From a virus: a DNA stretch of 64,000 bases. Numbering within the stretch: the first letter of the stretch is position 1; each line of letters opens with the position of its first letter. A program made the translations under genes and the position numbers. Location of the stretch: positions 30,121-94,120 of the IMG/VR virus record IMGVR_UViG_3300009703_000007, one strand, 5' to 3'. The notes beneath the pieces were generated by a model. That model saw nothing but the letters and a program-made list of their open reading frames with translations, searched no databases and had not been told where the DNA came from. Positions 16,380-25,322 of this stretch are shown in pieces.

Positions 16380-16862
16380 ATGGCTACTGCGATTACTGAA
16401 GCTGAAGTAAGACTGTTTCTGAGAGACTACGCCAACGCAGCAGCCTCCGGCCTGACCTACGTATTCAACGAACTTCTTGACCATGTAGCGTTTACTACGG
16501 CTGAGATAACCCTGGCCATGGACCTTGCTGTTGCTAGGTTCAACGCAACAGGACACTCCACGGCCTATACGTCTTCAACTTTCCCCAACCGGTTCGTCCT
16601 GATGATAGGGACTTGCTCCAACCTGATGTTCAGTGACGCTGTTCTTCAGGCGCGTAACCAACTGGACTACAACGATGGTGGGGAACACCACGGTTACTCT
16701 GACAAGTATCAGGCCTATTTGCACATAAAGGATGCCCTTAACGCACAGTGGACTGAGATAGTACCTATGTACAAGGCATCGTTGAACCTGGAAAGTGGCT
16801 ACGGTTCCCTGCCGAGTGCCTACGCTGGATTCGGATACCCATCACTGGTGGCTAACCTGTAA
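16380..16862 (+). CDS. Putative head-tail connector protein
   Basis: The product has 160 residues, mostly helical in its first 110 residues (AEVRLFLRDYANAA, EITLAMDLAVARFNA, LMIGTCSNLMFSDAVLQARN) with a Tyr/His-rich part (GGEHHGYSDKYQAYLHIKDAL). AGGAGATGTT precedes the ATG. Small helical proteins in this place between capsid and tail genes are often adaptor-type connectors. This is a positional call without a family match. Confidence 0.5.
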   Translation: MATAITEAEVRLFLRDYANAAASGLTYVFNELLDHVAFTTAEITLAMDLAVARFNATGHSTAYTSSTFPNRFVLMIGTCSNLMFSDAVLQARNQLDYNDGGEHHGYSDKYQAYLHIKDALNAQWTEIVPMYKASLNLESGYGSLPSAYAGFGYPSLVANL

Positions 16863-17642
16863 ATGGCCTTTGCTATAAGCATAATAAAGGTAGCTCCTAT
16901 TTACGCTTCTGGCGTCGTGGTGCAGTGGTCTGTAGTAGACCCCCCTGACGCAGGGTCCTACACGTATGACCTAGAGCGCTCAGGGTCCCCTCAGGGACCT
17001 TGGACTGCTGTAATCACCCTGACAGACGCGTACATCCACACGGACACAGGAGCGAGCCTCCACGGGCTTACTAGAGACGTATACTACAGGGTTACTGTTA
17101 ACCCCCCTGTAGCTGCCTCCTTGACCTCGGCCGTACACAACATACAAGGGGAGCTTCCGTTGGCTACGGTGGGCAGACACTTCCTGCGTGCCCGTAAGAT
17201 GCGGTCCGACCTGCTCCGCACATTCCAGAAGTTTTCTGGTAAAGAATACTACATTCTAAAGCGCAAGCACTGGGGTGCTAGGTGCACCACATGCTGGGAC
17301 ACGCTTACCAAGACGGTTGTAGACGAAGCGTGCACTGTCTGTTTTGGAGTAGGCTTTCTGAACGGGTATTACGATCCGTATCGAATATGGGGTAGAATAG
17401 GCAACACTACGATATCCGCCCCCTTGATGATTGAGGGCAAAGCCGACCAACGCATGCTGAAATTTACATGCTTGGACGTTCCCTTCTTGATGCCCGACGA
17501 CGTGATTGTAGGCGTGCTTGACGATCGTAGGTACATAGTGCACACACAAGTGCCCACAGAGATGCGCCAAGTAACGGTTCACCAGGACGTGTCCATAGCA
17601 GAGCTGCCTCGAGATAACCCTGTGTACGCGGTGTCAGTCTAA
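16863..17642 (+). CDS. Fn3-like plus zinc-ribbon connector-region protein
   Basis: The product has 259 residues. Residues 1-95 look like a fibronectin type III domain (VVVQWSVVDPPDAGSYTYDL, GPWTAVITLTDAYIHTD, LTRDVYYRVTV). Residues about 137-165 contain paired cysteines (CTTCWD ... CTVCFGVGF) that could bind zinc. A beta-rich C-terminus follows. It starts directly on the preceding stop and ends in a TAATG overlap. By position it is a neck or head-tail joining protein. The domain pairing is unusual, and the role of the metal site is unknown. Confidence 0.6.
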   Translation: MAFAISIIKVAPIYASGVVVQWSVVDPPDAGSYTYDLERSGSPQGPWTAVITLTDAYIHTDTGASLHGLTRDVYYRVTVNPPVAASLTSAVHNIQGELPLATVGRHFLRARKMRSDLLRTFQKFSGKEYYILKRKHWGARCTTCWDTLTKTVVDEACTVCFGVGFLNGYYDPYRIWGRIGNTTISAPLMIEGKADQRMLKFTCLDVPFLMPDDVIVGVLDDRRYIVHTQVPTEMRQVTVHQDVSIAELPRDNPVYAVSV

Positions 17643-18322
17643 TGCCTCTTATAACCAAGAAGACGTTTAACGAAGAACCCAACAACACCCCCACACAGCT
17701 TCCTCGAATAGCCGTACGAAGCAACCTTTCCCTTTTGGGAGCGTTCCTTCACATTGTTCGAGAGCGGTTTTCTACAGACGCAGACGCCAACTTTCCATGG
17801 TCCTGGGTGGAGGAGCCTGCTAAGTCTGGGGTGACTATTGAGCTGGCCTACAGTGAGGACTCGGAACAGCGCTCCATACTGCCGGGCATCTTGATAGGAA
17901 AAGCGCCTACGCACTGGTCTCCTGTCACAATTGGTGATCGAGCAGGTGCCAACATGCCCCGAGCGGAAGAGACCAAAATCATGCATGGCGCTACGACCAT
18001 AGTCGCCAACGTAATTTCGAGGAACGCTGGAGAGTGTTTTGTCCTCGGTGACATCGTTTCCCACGCCTTCCTCAACGCGTCGGACTATCTAAGATCCGGA
18101 CATAACTTAAGAGACGTATTCAACGTTGTTGAAGGCACCATAACACCGTACCCTAAAGAGAAGACCTGGTGGCAACTCCCTGTGAGTGTCACCATTGAAT
18201 TTACAGAGCGGTGGACCCAACAGGAAAACCCGACACTACTAACTGGAATCAATGTCCTTTTACCCACGGGTGTTGCAGATCCGGAGTACTATACGCAATT
18301 AGCACTCAGGTCGTTGACCTAG
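17642..18322 (+). CDS. Putative neck or tail-completion protein
   Basis: The product has 226 residues. It has a mixed alpha/beta pattern with two Trp-rich segments (FPWSWVEEPAKSG near residue 49, EKTWWQLPVSVTIEFTERW near residue 174). It begins in a TAATG overlap with the preceding gene and is the last gene before the sheath. Proteins in this position often form the tail terminator or neck. I do not recognise the family. Confidence 0.5.
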   Translation: MPLITKKTFNEEPNNTPTQLPRIAVRSNLSLLGAFLHIVRERFSTDADANFPWSWVEEPAKSGVTIELAYSEDSEQRSILPGILIGKAPTHWSPVTIGDRAGANMPRAEETKIMHGATTIVANVISRNAGECFVLGDIVSHAFLNASDYLRSGHNLRDVFNVVEGTITPYPKEKTWWQLPVSVTIEFTERWTQQENPTLLTGINVLLPTGVADPEYYTQLALRSLT

Positions 18323-18393
18323 GTTAATTGTTGAATTTATCGTTGGATACTACTATTTAGGTAGTGTCTTACGTAACACGGTAGGAGAATAGT

Positions 18394-20337
18394 ATGCCTC
18401 GCCCTATGGTTCAGGTGATTCAGCAGCTCTCAACGGCGACAGTTACACCTGCGTCGCCAGAGCTGAACACAGTCTTGGTAGGCCCGTGCTACAACGTGCT
18501 AACCTACGCTGATGACAAAACGACAATAGCCCACACGGCAGCCTATGGAGAGGACGACGTCACTGCGATGACGGCCCCTTATAGCGCTCCTGGAACCGTG
18601 GCTATACTGGACGCGGCCCGTCCAGGGCACATCACAGGTGCTATACTCGACGACGTGTCCACCAACATTTACTTCGATGATTGCTACGTCGAGATGGATA
18701 ATGACTCCACGTCCGGCACAGGAACAATAGCAGCAGGAACTCCTGAGAAAATAACTGTTACAGGCCTCGCCACGGATGCGGCTGGTGATTACTTGATCGC
18801 AGTGGGTGACAGAGTGGTTGTCACCGACTCTACGGGTGCCCCTGACGACAACGTTCGAACTGTCCACAAAATCCTCAGCGCCACTGAGTTCTCAGTGACC
18901 GTTCCCTTCGACGCTGTAATGCATACGACTGGACTCAACTGGTATGTGGAGCACAAACTCTCCGACGTACTCGCTACGTTCAACCCTGCTGTGGACATCA
19001 GTGGCATAGACACGATCACGATACCCAACGCACAGGCGGTAACGTACCGCGGCGGGTCTCGCACCGTAACTACGGCGTCTATCTACAGTGAGTACCGGGA
19101 ACTCCGCCAGGACCTTGGTGCCGACGTAACCGAATACACAAGTTCAACGCTTGCTACCGCAGGCCTAGGCAAGTCGGTTCTTGAAAACCCCTTAGGGCTC
19201 GCTGCCTCACTCTACTTCGCCAATACCACGGCACCTCTCAGGGTACTAGCGGTAGACTCCGACGACACCACAGGCCATAACGCCGCTATCAACGTCCTGG
19301 CCGCTAGGTCGGACATCTACTACATAGGCGTATTGTCCAGTACAGCTGCTATCTTAGCGTCGTATTCAACACATGCTACGCAGATGTCTCAGCCCTCCGT
19401 TGGGAAATTCCGTATAGCTGCGGGAGGTGGTACGTTAGTCACAGTCAAGGCTGTAGGAAATGGCGTACCTACTACGGTAACTGCGGATCTGATGGATGAG
19501 GCTACAGCCACGTTCATTACGGACGGTGTTGCGGTAGGCGACGATGTGGTAGTAGCGGGCTCAACGGGTAACGACGGTGCGTACACAGTAGAGAGCATCG
19601 ATAGTGAGACCCGGCTTAAGCTGGATCCCAACTGGCCGTCCCCGGGTTCCGCTGACGGTACGTACACCATCACTAGAACACTGACGCTGCAGGCACAGAA
19701 CGACGAGTTGGAGCTCATACCTCCAAGCTACGACAACAAGCGTATGCTGCTCATATGGCCTGACTCCATTACAGTTGGCGGAGTTGCGGTTGACGGGTTC
19801 TACCTGGCTGCTGTGCTTGGGGCACAGGTTACCGGATTGCCGAGTCACCAGGGCTTCACCAACATCGGTGTGGCAGGGATCGACTCTCTGTCCAACTCTA
19901 ACTTCTACTTCACCGCTTCGCAGATCGACGATCTTTCGGATGCAGGCTGGTACGTGTTCATACAAGAGTCTCTCAACGGACTTCCGTTCTCAGTACACCA
20001 GGTAACGTCTGCCCAGAGCGGACTTGTGGACGAAGTAGAGCTGAATGTTGTTAAGAACTTCGACTATATCTCAATACAACTTCAGACCACTCTAGACGGG
20101 TTCATCGGCAACTGGAACATCAACCAGACCACGATGGCAGTCATCCGGTCCTCGATAGAAGGTACCTTGGCCAACTTGAAGGCAGTTACTTTCCCGCGTA
20201 TTGGCGCCAGACTGGTCGATGGTAACGTGGACTCTATCAGCATCAACGCTAACGACAGTACCATGTTGGACTGTTACGTCAACTTGACGCTACCGAAGCC
20301 GCTTAACACACTAGTGCTGCACCTGGTCAGCCAGTAA
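18394..20337 (+). CDS. Tail sheath protein
   Basis: The product has 647 residues, the normal size of a contractile sheath. The N-terminus (MPRPMVQVIQQLSTATVTPA then LNTVLVGPCYNV) fits large-phage sheath proteins. The C-terminal 100 residues have the sheath signature: FIGNWNINQTTMAVIRSSIEG, then TLANLKAV, a strand GARLVDGNVDSISINAND and a final beta strand TLVLHLVSQ. The middle is beta-rich, probably the surface domains. AGGAG lies seven bases before the ATG, and a 71 bp gap upstream with TACTAT may hold a promoter. It is followed by the tube candidate. Confidence 0.8.
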   Translation: MPRPMVQVIQQLSTATVTPASPELNTVLVGPCYNVLTYADDKTTIAHTAAYGEDDVTAMTAPYSAPGTVAILDAARPGHITGAILDDVSTNIYFDDCYVEMDNDSTSGTGTIAAGTPEKITVTGLATDAAGDYLIAVGDRVVVTDSTGAPDDNVRTVHKILSATEFSVTVPFDAVMHTTGLNWYVEHKLSDVLATFNPAVDISGIDTITIPNAQAVTYRGGSRTVTTASIYSEYRELRQDLGADVTEYTSSTLATAGLGKSVLENPLGLAASLYFANTTAPLRVLAVDSDDTTGHNAAINVLAARSDIYYIGVLSSTAAILASYSTHATQMSQPSVGKFRIAAGGGTLVTVKAVGNGVPTTVTADLMDEATATFITDGVAVGDDVVVAGSTGNDGAYTVESIDSETRLKLDPNWPSPGSADGTYTITRTLTLQAQNDELELIPPSYDNKRMLLIWPDSITVGGVAVDGFYLAAVLGAQVTGLPSHQGFTNIGVAGIDSLSNSNFYFTASQIDDLSDAGWYVFIQESLNGLPFSVHQVTSAQSGLVDEVELNVVKNFDYISIQLQTTLDGFIGNWNINQTTMAVIRSSIEGTLANLKAVTFPRIGARLVDGNVDSISINANDSTMLDCYVNLTLPKPLNTLVLHLVSQ

Positions 20338-20347
20338 AGGATCTTAA

Positions 20348-21076
20348 ATGGCACATCCCGTAACTAATTCCATCACTGACTGGAAGCCCCAGAACCAGCA
20401 CGTAGAAAGGTTCCTGGATAACGCGGCGTACACTGCTGCTCACCCAGACGATACTCTCTTACTTGCCGGTCCTGCTCGCTTAGCAGATGTGGATTGGTCG
20501 GCTGGCACAGACCAGTTTGGCTCGCTATTGCCATTAGGCATGACTCAGCAGTTCCAGATCTCTCAGAACGTTCCGGTGGCGCCCATGCCGTCCATCGGGA
20601 CCGGCCGCGTGTTTTTCACACGCTCCAAGAGCCAGATCGGCTGGAACATGGGTCGACTGTGGTGTAACGGACGTAACCTCCTACGCGCGCTGTACCACAA
20701 CGCTCGGACAGGTTTGCCTAATGACACAGACCTGCTCAACCTTCCTGAGCCTGTTATGTCTGGAGCCAACTCCAACGTGTTCTTCAACCTCGAGTCAGAG
20801 CTATTCGCTGCGCCCATGGGCATGGCGGTCCTCTTTAGAGACAAGTCCCGGTCCCCTATCGGCGCTTTCTACATTGAGTGTATGATGATCAGTTCTTGGA
20901 GCCTGGGCGTCGCCGCGGGGTCCAACATGATCATGTCCAATGTGTCTGGGCTAGCGGATCGTATTCTTCCGCTAGATCACGCCGCGCACCTGGTGCCTCT
21001 GCGAGATACTCTGGACAACGTCAACGCCTTCATTGATGAGTCTAGTGCTGGAGACGCAGCAGTAGTAACTTCATAA
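20348..21076 (+). CDS. Putative tail tube protein
   Basis: The product has 242 residues, directly downstream of the sheath gene with AAAGGAT six bases before the ATG. It is beta-rich, with segments such as LPLGMTQQFQISQNVPVAPM, GRVFFTRSKSQIGWNMGRLW and a C-terminal GLADRILPL. Larger than classical tubes (about 160-170 residues), but jumbo-phage tubes can be longer. The sheath-tube order and the strong terminator after it support the call. Confidence 0.6.
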   Translation: MAHPVTNSITDWKPQNQHVERFLDNAAYTAAHPDDTLLLAGPARLADVDWSAGTDQFGSLLPLGMTQQFQISQNVPVAPMPSIGTGRVFFTRSKSQIGWNMGRLWCNGRNLLRALYHNARTGLPNDTDLLNLPEPVMSGANSNVFFNLESELFAAPMGMAVLFRDKSRSPIGAFYIECMMISSWSLGVAAGSNMIMSNVSGLADRILPLDHAAHLVPLRDTLDNVNAFIDESSAGDAAVVTS

Positions 21077-21102
21077 AAATTATCAAGCCACACTAGTGAC
21101 TA

Positions 21103-21136
21103 GGCTCAGGATTAACTTCCTGGGCCTTTTCTAGTT
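21103..21136 (+). terminator. Strong intrinsic terminator after the tube gene
   Basis: Nine-bp stem GGCTCAGGA (21103-21111), loop TTAACT, TCCTGGGCC (21118-21126), then TTTTCTAGTTTT. This would separate abundant sheath and tube transcription from the lower-copy spike and baseplate genes downstream. Confidence 0.85.
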
Positions 21137-21137
21137 T

Positions 21138-21155
21138 TGCTATAATGGTTTTAGC
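21138..21155 (+). promoter_or_regulatory. Extended -10 promoter, near-leaderless
   Basis: TGCTATAAT (21138-21146) is a perfect extended -10. No -35 is visible at 17 bp spacing. The expected transcript start, about seven bases downstream, lies only about three bases before the ATG at 21156. There is no Shine-Dalgarno site, so a leaderless message is likely. Confidence 0.6.
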
Positions 21156-22652
21156 ATGCTAGGAATCAGACGACCTTTAACAGCAAAACACGGAGTAGTC
21201 CGCAGCCCGTCCAAGACAGGGCAGGGCGGCTTCGTTGGCGAGCAGAGAAATACCCCAGGGTCTATCGAGCACGCTCAGATCCTCGAAGTGTTCCCCGACA
21301 CTCTCACAGCTCTGGTATCGTATCAAGGGGGGATAGCCCCAGCTACTTTACCCCTCGGTGCAGCATCAAGTCCAGAGTCTCCATCGGGCGGTGTTGCCCT
21401 GCCTTACCGCGGTAGTGAAGTCCTGGTCACTAAGGTTAATGGACAGTTTCACATTGTTCGGTACGTAGCCCCTAAGGACCAGCTGGTGCTCTCCACGGAC
21501 GATGACGCTCGCAGATTCGAGTTCGCGTATGACCCCGCAGGTAGCGAAGAAGGTCACTACAAGAACAAAGGATACACAAGACAGTCAGGCCTCAACCTCA
21601 AAAGCCTCCTCCCGGGCGATTCTGTGCAGATGGGTAGGCTTGGCAACTTCTTAGCGGTTCTAGATGGGGGGATCAACATATTGCGCTCCCACGACTCCGC
21701 GCAGATACTGACGTTCATGCGTGAACAGATGGTCAAGATTGTAGCGAGCCAGTACAAGCTGTTCACAGACTTCGGTAAGGTAGAGCACATTACAGATGAT
21801 CTAGGTGCTACGTTGAGCGTACGTGGGGCTGGGGGAGCTGCTGCAGAGGCTAGTAACGAAGCCTGGACTATACGTGGAGACCTCGGGGCTAGAGGGGACC
21901 TGGTCAACTTACGTGTAACGGATTACACTGGTTTCGACCTCGCCAGAGTTTGGGTCAATAGGATGGGTAATGTGTACAGCCTGACCCAGGACCACGTCTC
22001 GGACGTCATGGGGTCTGCTAGGGCCAACATACGTGGAGCGTTGTCCAACGTATACCATAAATCCGCAGTACACCGCTACAAAGACTACGTACAGGTGATA
22101 GGCGAAAAGTTGTTTGAGGAATCCTTCGATAGTTTCAAAAAAACTGTCGCCAACAACTCTATGGTTGCTGTGATGGGAGAGTCTACAAACATCGTTGGAG
22201 GCAAGAGGACTGACATAGCCGTTGAAGGCTGGGATATAGACGTTACAAAGGAAGGCGTCGTTCTCAACGTTGGCCATGATGCTGACGCTGGATCCGACAC
22301 AGACGTAAGTATATCCATCAAGAAGGGTGACTTCAACGTAGAGACCGACCAGACTGGCGACATGACGTTGAGTACAGGACAGGGCACTATTACGATCAAG
22401 ACCAACGCAGGCCAGGTTGTACTAGACACAGGAGGACAGGCAGGGTCTGTTCTGCTGGGCTCCTCCACGGCAGCGTCCTCAGTAGTTCTTTATGACCAGT
22501 TCAAGTCGGTGTTGGGCGCTATGGCTGCAGCTATAGATTCCCACGTCCACACAGGGTCTACCGGGCCGACTGCTACGCCAGGACAGCTGGCTGCCCTAGT
22601 CAACTCGCTGGGACCACAAGCCAAGTCTTCGGTGGTAAAGGCAGCGTCATAA
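21156..22652 (+). CDS. Putative baseplate spike protein
   Basis: The product has 498 residues. Residues about 35-115 look like an OB-fold domain of the gpV/gp5 type (HAQILEVFPDTLTALVSYQG, SEVLVTKVNGQFHIVRYVA). The middle includes segments typical of trimeric baseplate proteins. The C-terminal part is a run of short beta repeats (GDFNVETDQTGDMTLSTGQG, TITIKTNAGQVVLDTGG) suggesting a triple-stranded beta-helix spike. It ends with DSHVHTGSTGPTATPGQ, a motif common at the end of phage spike and baseplate proteins. It has its own promoter and probable leaderless start. Confidence 0.6.
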   Translation: MLGIRRPLTAKHGVVRSPSKTGQGGFVGEQRNTPGSIEHAQILEVFPDTLTALVSYQGGIAPATLPLGAASSPESPSGGVALPYRGSEVLVTKVNGQFHIVRYVAPKDQLVLSTDDDARRFEFAYDPAGSEEGHYKNKGYTRQSGLNLKSLLPGDSVQMGRLGNFLAVLDGGINILRSHDSAQILTFMREQMVKIVASQYKLFTDFGKVEHITDDLGATLSVRGAGGAAAEASNEAWTIRGDLGARGDLVNLRVTDYTGFDLARVWVNRMGNVYSLTQDHVSDVMGSARANIRGALSNVYHKSAVHRYKDYVQVIGEKLFEESFDSFKKTVANNSMVAVMGESTNIVGGKRTDIAVEGWDIDVTKEGVVLNVGHDADAGSDTDVSISIKKGDFNVETDQTGDMTLSTGQGTITIKTNAGQVVLDTGGQAGSVLLGSSTAASSVVLYDQFKSVLGAMAAAIDSHVHTGSTGPTATPGQLAALVNSLGPQAKSSVVKAAS

Positions 22653-22822
22653 TGGCTGAAGACCTAGTACCTAAGAAAACTTTACTAACACAACTAAATA
22701 CTATTTGTGTGCTGTCCCTGCGTATGCTGGCTTTAACCCAGAAGTACAATGAGCTGCGACGCAAACAAAGGTTGGAGAGCATAAGAAATGCCAGCGACAG
22801 GTTGGGCAAAGCTAGAAAGTAA
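22652..22822 (+). CDS. 56-residue basic coiled-coil peptide
   Basis: The ATG overlaps the stop of the spike gene (TAATG), and the frame ends inside the start of the next gene. The product is helical and basic (LRMLALTQKYNELRRKQRLE) with no signal peptide. Coupling on both sides makes translation plausible. A short coiled coil in this place could be a chaperone or clamp for the spike. No family was recognised. Confidence 0.6.
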   Translation: MAEDLVPKKTLLTQLNTICVLSLRMLALTQKYNELRRKQRLESIRNASDRLGKARK

Positions 22823-24326
22823 CGTATTTGACGCTACTATCCTAACGTCAGCGATCGAGGGCATCAGCACAACGATCGGCTTGGCTAAGGATGTTCTAGA
22901 GGTAGCCAAGGTCACCACGCAGACTGGTGTGGGTTCCCTGGTAGTGAACCCTATAGACACCGCGATCAATGTGGTTGGAGAAGCCTTGGAGACAGCCACC
23001 CAGGCATTCAACTTGGAGGGTGGGGTCCACGTATTGTTCGTGCCAGCTGCAGACGTGTCTACAGGGGACTTGCTGGAGTCCATATCCAAGACCCTCAATA
23101 ACGTATCGGACCTAAACCGGCCCGATTTCGCTGCGGGAGAGTACGCTGCCGGCGGTATGTTTTTAGGAACTGCCAATGAGTACGCTGCTATAGTACAGTC
23201 TGCTGAGCGTTTGGCCAAGATGTCCAGGAACCCTAACCGCGCAGTCACTCCCATACGCATGGCACTGGACGGGGCTCCAGAGTACTGTCTCAGGTCTCCG
23301 CAGAACGTTACCGCTGCACCCTTCGTAAAGTCCAAGTCCCCTGCTGTTAGGGTACTGTGGGATCCAGAACGTAATCTGGGAACTACAGCTCGTCAGGTAG
23401 ATGCTCCTAAGGAAAAGTTCAAGATCAGTAAGTCTTACATAGTCAGGACTACTGCACCTCTTATCAACTCAGCTTACGATCCTGGAACGTTCCCTGAGGG
23501 ATATGTTATAACAGAGCAGGCATTCCCGGGCTACGAAAAACCCAACACGTTCGTAGACACTGATGTGGAGTCGGGCACCGATTACTACTACGGCGTAGCC
23601 TATTCATATTCCGATGAGAACGACGTTGAAGTAGGGCCGTATAGTGTCAGTAATCTAGCTTGGGTTCAGCCCTCACAAACGCCTAAGCACCCACTAACGT
23701 TTCAGGCACCGTACTGGATTTCAGTAGACGGGGGACTTAACGCGCTGTACCCTGACCTGACGGATGTGACGGAGTACATAAACCGATTTATACAAGGATA
23801 TTTAGACGTAGCCTCCAGCAGAGTATCGGGTGCTGATGACGCTGTAGGAGACTTCATCGACAGTGAGATAACAAGACTGTCCGGCTATGAAGGAGAGCTC
23901 AATGCTATGTCTTCCAAGCTAGAAGCGGTAGCGGCCCCGTGGCCTGCCGGAAGCCTAGGTGCCTTTGCCTTTCACACCGGGGGGTCTCACCAAGAGATCC
24001 TGGCAGAGATATCGGGTAAGCTGTATGATACAGCAGACCCTAACACACCTGACGTGACAAGAGGGTACTCAATGGCCCTCATACTCCTAGCCAGCAGTGC
24101 TACGGCTGCTGCTGCAGAAACTGCATACGGGCTTATCAGCCTTTTGATGGCTGGAAACGTTCCCGAGCCGGATCCAGGGCTGGACGCGTCCATAGCCAGT
24201 ATAGGCACCGGCATAGAGTCTCTAGTGGAACAGATAATGACTCAGTTCGGCCCAGACATGGCCGACACTGGCGCTACGATTGAGGAAGCAGCCGCCAGTC
24301 CACCTAACCTCCTCGAATTACCCTAG
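22788..24326 (+). CDS. Tail/baseplate protein with an Fn3-like domain
   Basis: The product has 512 residues. An N-terminal helical part (about 1-100) precedes a domain near residues 185-295 with fibronectin-type features (SPAVRVLWDPERN, SYIVRTTAP, NTFVDTDVESGTDYYYGVAYSYSD). The C-terminal part is helical and Ala/Ser-rich. GGAGAG lies upstream of the ATG, within the preceding small gene. By position it belongs to the tail tip or baseplate. The exact role is unknown. Confidence 0.65.
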   Translation: MPATGWAKLESNVFDATILTSAIEGISTTIGLAKDVLEVAKVTTQTGVGSLVVNPIDTAINVVGEALETATQAFNLEGGVHVLFVPAADVSTGDLLESISKTLNNVSDLNRPDFAAGEYAAGGMFLGTANEYAAIVQSAERLAKMSRNPNRAVTPIRMALDGAPEYCLRSPQNVTAAPFVKSKSPAVRVLWDPERNLGTTARQVDAPKEKFKISKSYIVRTTAPLINSAYDPGTFPEGYVITEQAFPGYEKPNTFVDTDVESGTDYYYGVAYSYSDENDVEVGPYSVSNLAWVQPSQTPKHPLTFQAPYWISVDGGLNALYPDLTDVTEYINRFIQGYLDVASSRVSGADDAVGDFIDSEITRLSGYEGELNAMSSKLEAVAAPWPAGSLGAFAFHTGGSHQEILAEISGKLYDTADPNTPDVTRGYSMALILLASSATAAAAETAYGLISLLMAGNVPEPDPGLDASIASIGTGIESLVEQIMTQFGPDMADTGATIEEAAASPPNLLELP

Positions 24327-24334
24327 GTAGATAA

Positions 24335-24535
24335 ATGGAAAAACACGGCGTAGTATCAGGCGATGAAGAAGCCTCCGATGAGCTTCTAGAGAAGATTGCC
24401 TCTATCACTAACCCGCTGGATAGAATGCCTCGTAAGGCGACGCATCCTTGTGCAGACACGTTACAGAACCTTCGGGATGAACACCGATCTCGTAAACCTT
24501 CCACCCCTCAGGGAACCGATCAGTCGCCTGTCTGA
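24335..24535 (+). CDS. Doubtful 66-residue frame
   Basis: The frame begins nine bases after the preceding stop. The first 25 codons read MEKHGVVSGDEEASDELLEK, like a plausible acidic start. The remainder overlaps antisense with the better-supported - strand gene 24408-24710. There is no clear ribosome site. It could be a short real + strand peptide or a chance frame. Confidence 0.3.
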   Translation: MEKHGVVSGDEEASDELLEKIASITNPLDRMPRKATHPCADTLQNLRDEHRSRKPSTPQGTDQSPV

Positions 24536-24710
24536 CAGCTTCCTCACTCGCATCCAGCAGTGGCCCTATAACTCTTATGTTATCTAGGAAAGCGTCGTTG
24601 GAGTCTGTATATGGGGGGTCTGGGCCTATCACTACATTCAGTACGTAGTCGTTACTAGGAGAGCCGACTAGCTTGCGGGTCCTGGCGAGCACTTTGTTCT
24701 TCTCTAGCAT
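24408..24710 (-). CDS. Minus-strand small protein nested in the tail operon
   Basis: The product has 100 residues from the ATG at 24710, which has GAGG five bases upstream; an upstream ATG at 24752 lacks such a site. The sequence looks like a folded protein: VLARTRKLVGSPSNDYVLNV, VIGPDPPYTDSND, then VIGPLLDASEEAVRQATDRF and EGWKVYEIGVHPEG. It is the only minus-strand gene in the first 35 kb and occupies a 440 bp gap between two + strand tail genes. No family was recognised. Possible roles include a regulator or a late cargo insertion. Confidence 0.6.
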   Translation of the reverse strand: MLEKNKVLARTRKLVGSPSNDYVLNVVIGPDPPYTDSNDAFLDNIRVIGPLLDASEEAVRQATDRFPEGWKVYEIGVHPEGSVTCLHKDASPYEAFYPAG

Positions 24711-24770
24711 TAGGACCTCGCAGTAAACAAAGCTAGTATTAGACAACCACAACAGGTGTGTAAAAATAAT

Positions 24771-25322
24771 ATGTCATTAGCAATAGACAAGGCCAAGGTC
24801 AGCACTGCTGCTTTGGAAATCACTCAAGATACCTCAGAAGCTGATCCAATCGGGCCTGACGCTACTGAAGATGCGGAAGTTGCGCTTACAGAAGAAGATA
24901 TAGTCAACAGGTCTCTAGAAGAGCTCAACATGACCAAGGAGGACGCTTTTGCTATTGTAGAGGCTGTCTTTACTGAGGGCGTGTACCAGGAAACTGTCCA
25001 GATACGTAAGGGCTTGAGTGTAACGTTCCGTACTCGGTCTGCATCGGAGGAGATGCGGCTGAAAGAGGAGCTCATTATGGCAGGGGACATGGCCGTATGG
25101 GAGCGTAATTATCTGGTGCAGGTTCACAACTTAGCTACGTCCCTGGTTTCCATCGGAGATCGGGAGCTGGAAGCAGGTGTTGGTGAGGACGAATACAGGT
25201 CAAGGAAAGAAATGGTAATGTCACTTCCCAACGTGTTGGTGGACGTGTTGGTTAGGAAATTATCCAAATTCGATATGAAGGTCATGGTGGCCTGTCAGGA
25301 TCCGCTCCTACGGGATTTTTAA
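24771..25322 (+). CDS. Tail assembly chaperone, upstream frame
   Basis: The product has 183 residues from the ATG at 24771; a GTG at 24756 is less likely. AGGTG lies 12 bases upstream. It is acidic, helical and lies just before a second small frame and the tape measure gene, the standard place of the gpG-type tail chaperone. Its last codons (GAT TTT TAA) form a slippery run, and the next frame is open in -1 across it. In long-tailed phages this pair is usually made as a short and a frameshifted long form that guide tail assembly around the tape measure protein. Confidence 0.65.
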   Translation: MSLAIDKAKVSTAALEITQDTSEADPIGPDATEDAEVALTEEDIVNRSLEELNMTKEDAFAIVEAVFTEGVYQETVQIRKGLSVTFRTRSASEEMRLKEELIMAGDMAVWERNYLVQVHNLATSLVSIGDRELEAGVGEDEYRSRKEMVMSLPNVLVDVLVRKLSKFDMKVMVACQDPLLRDF

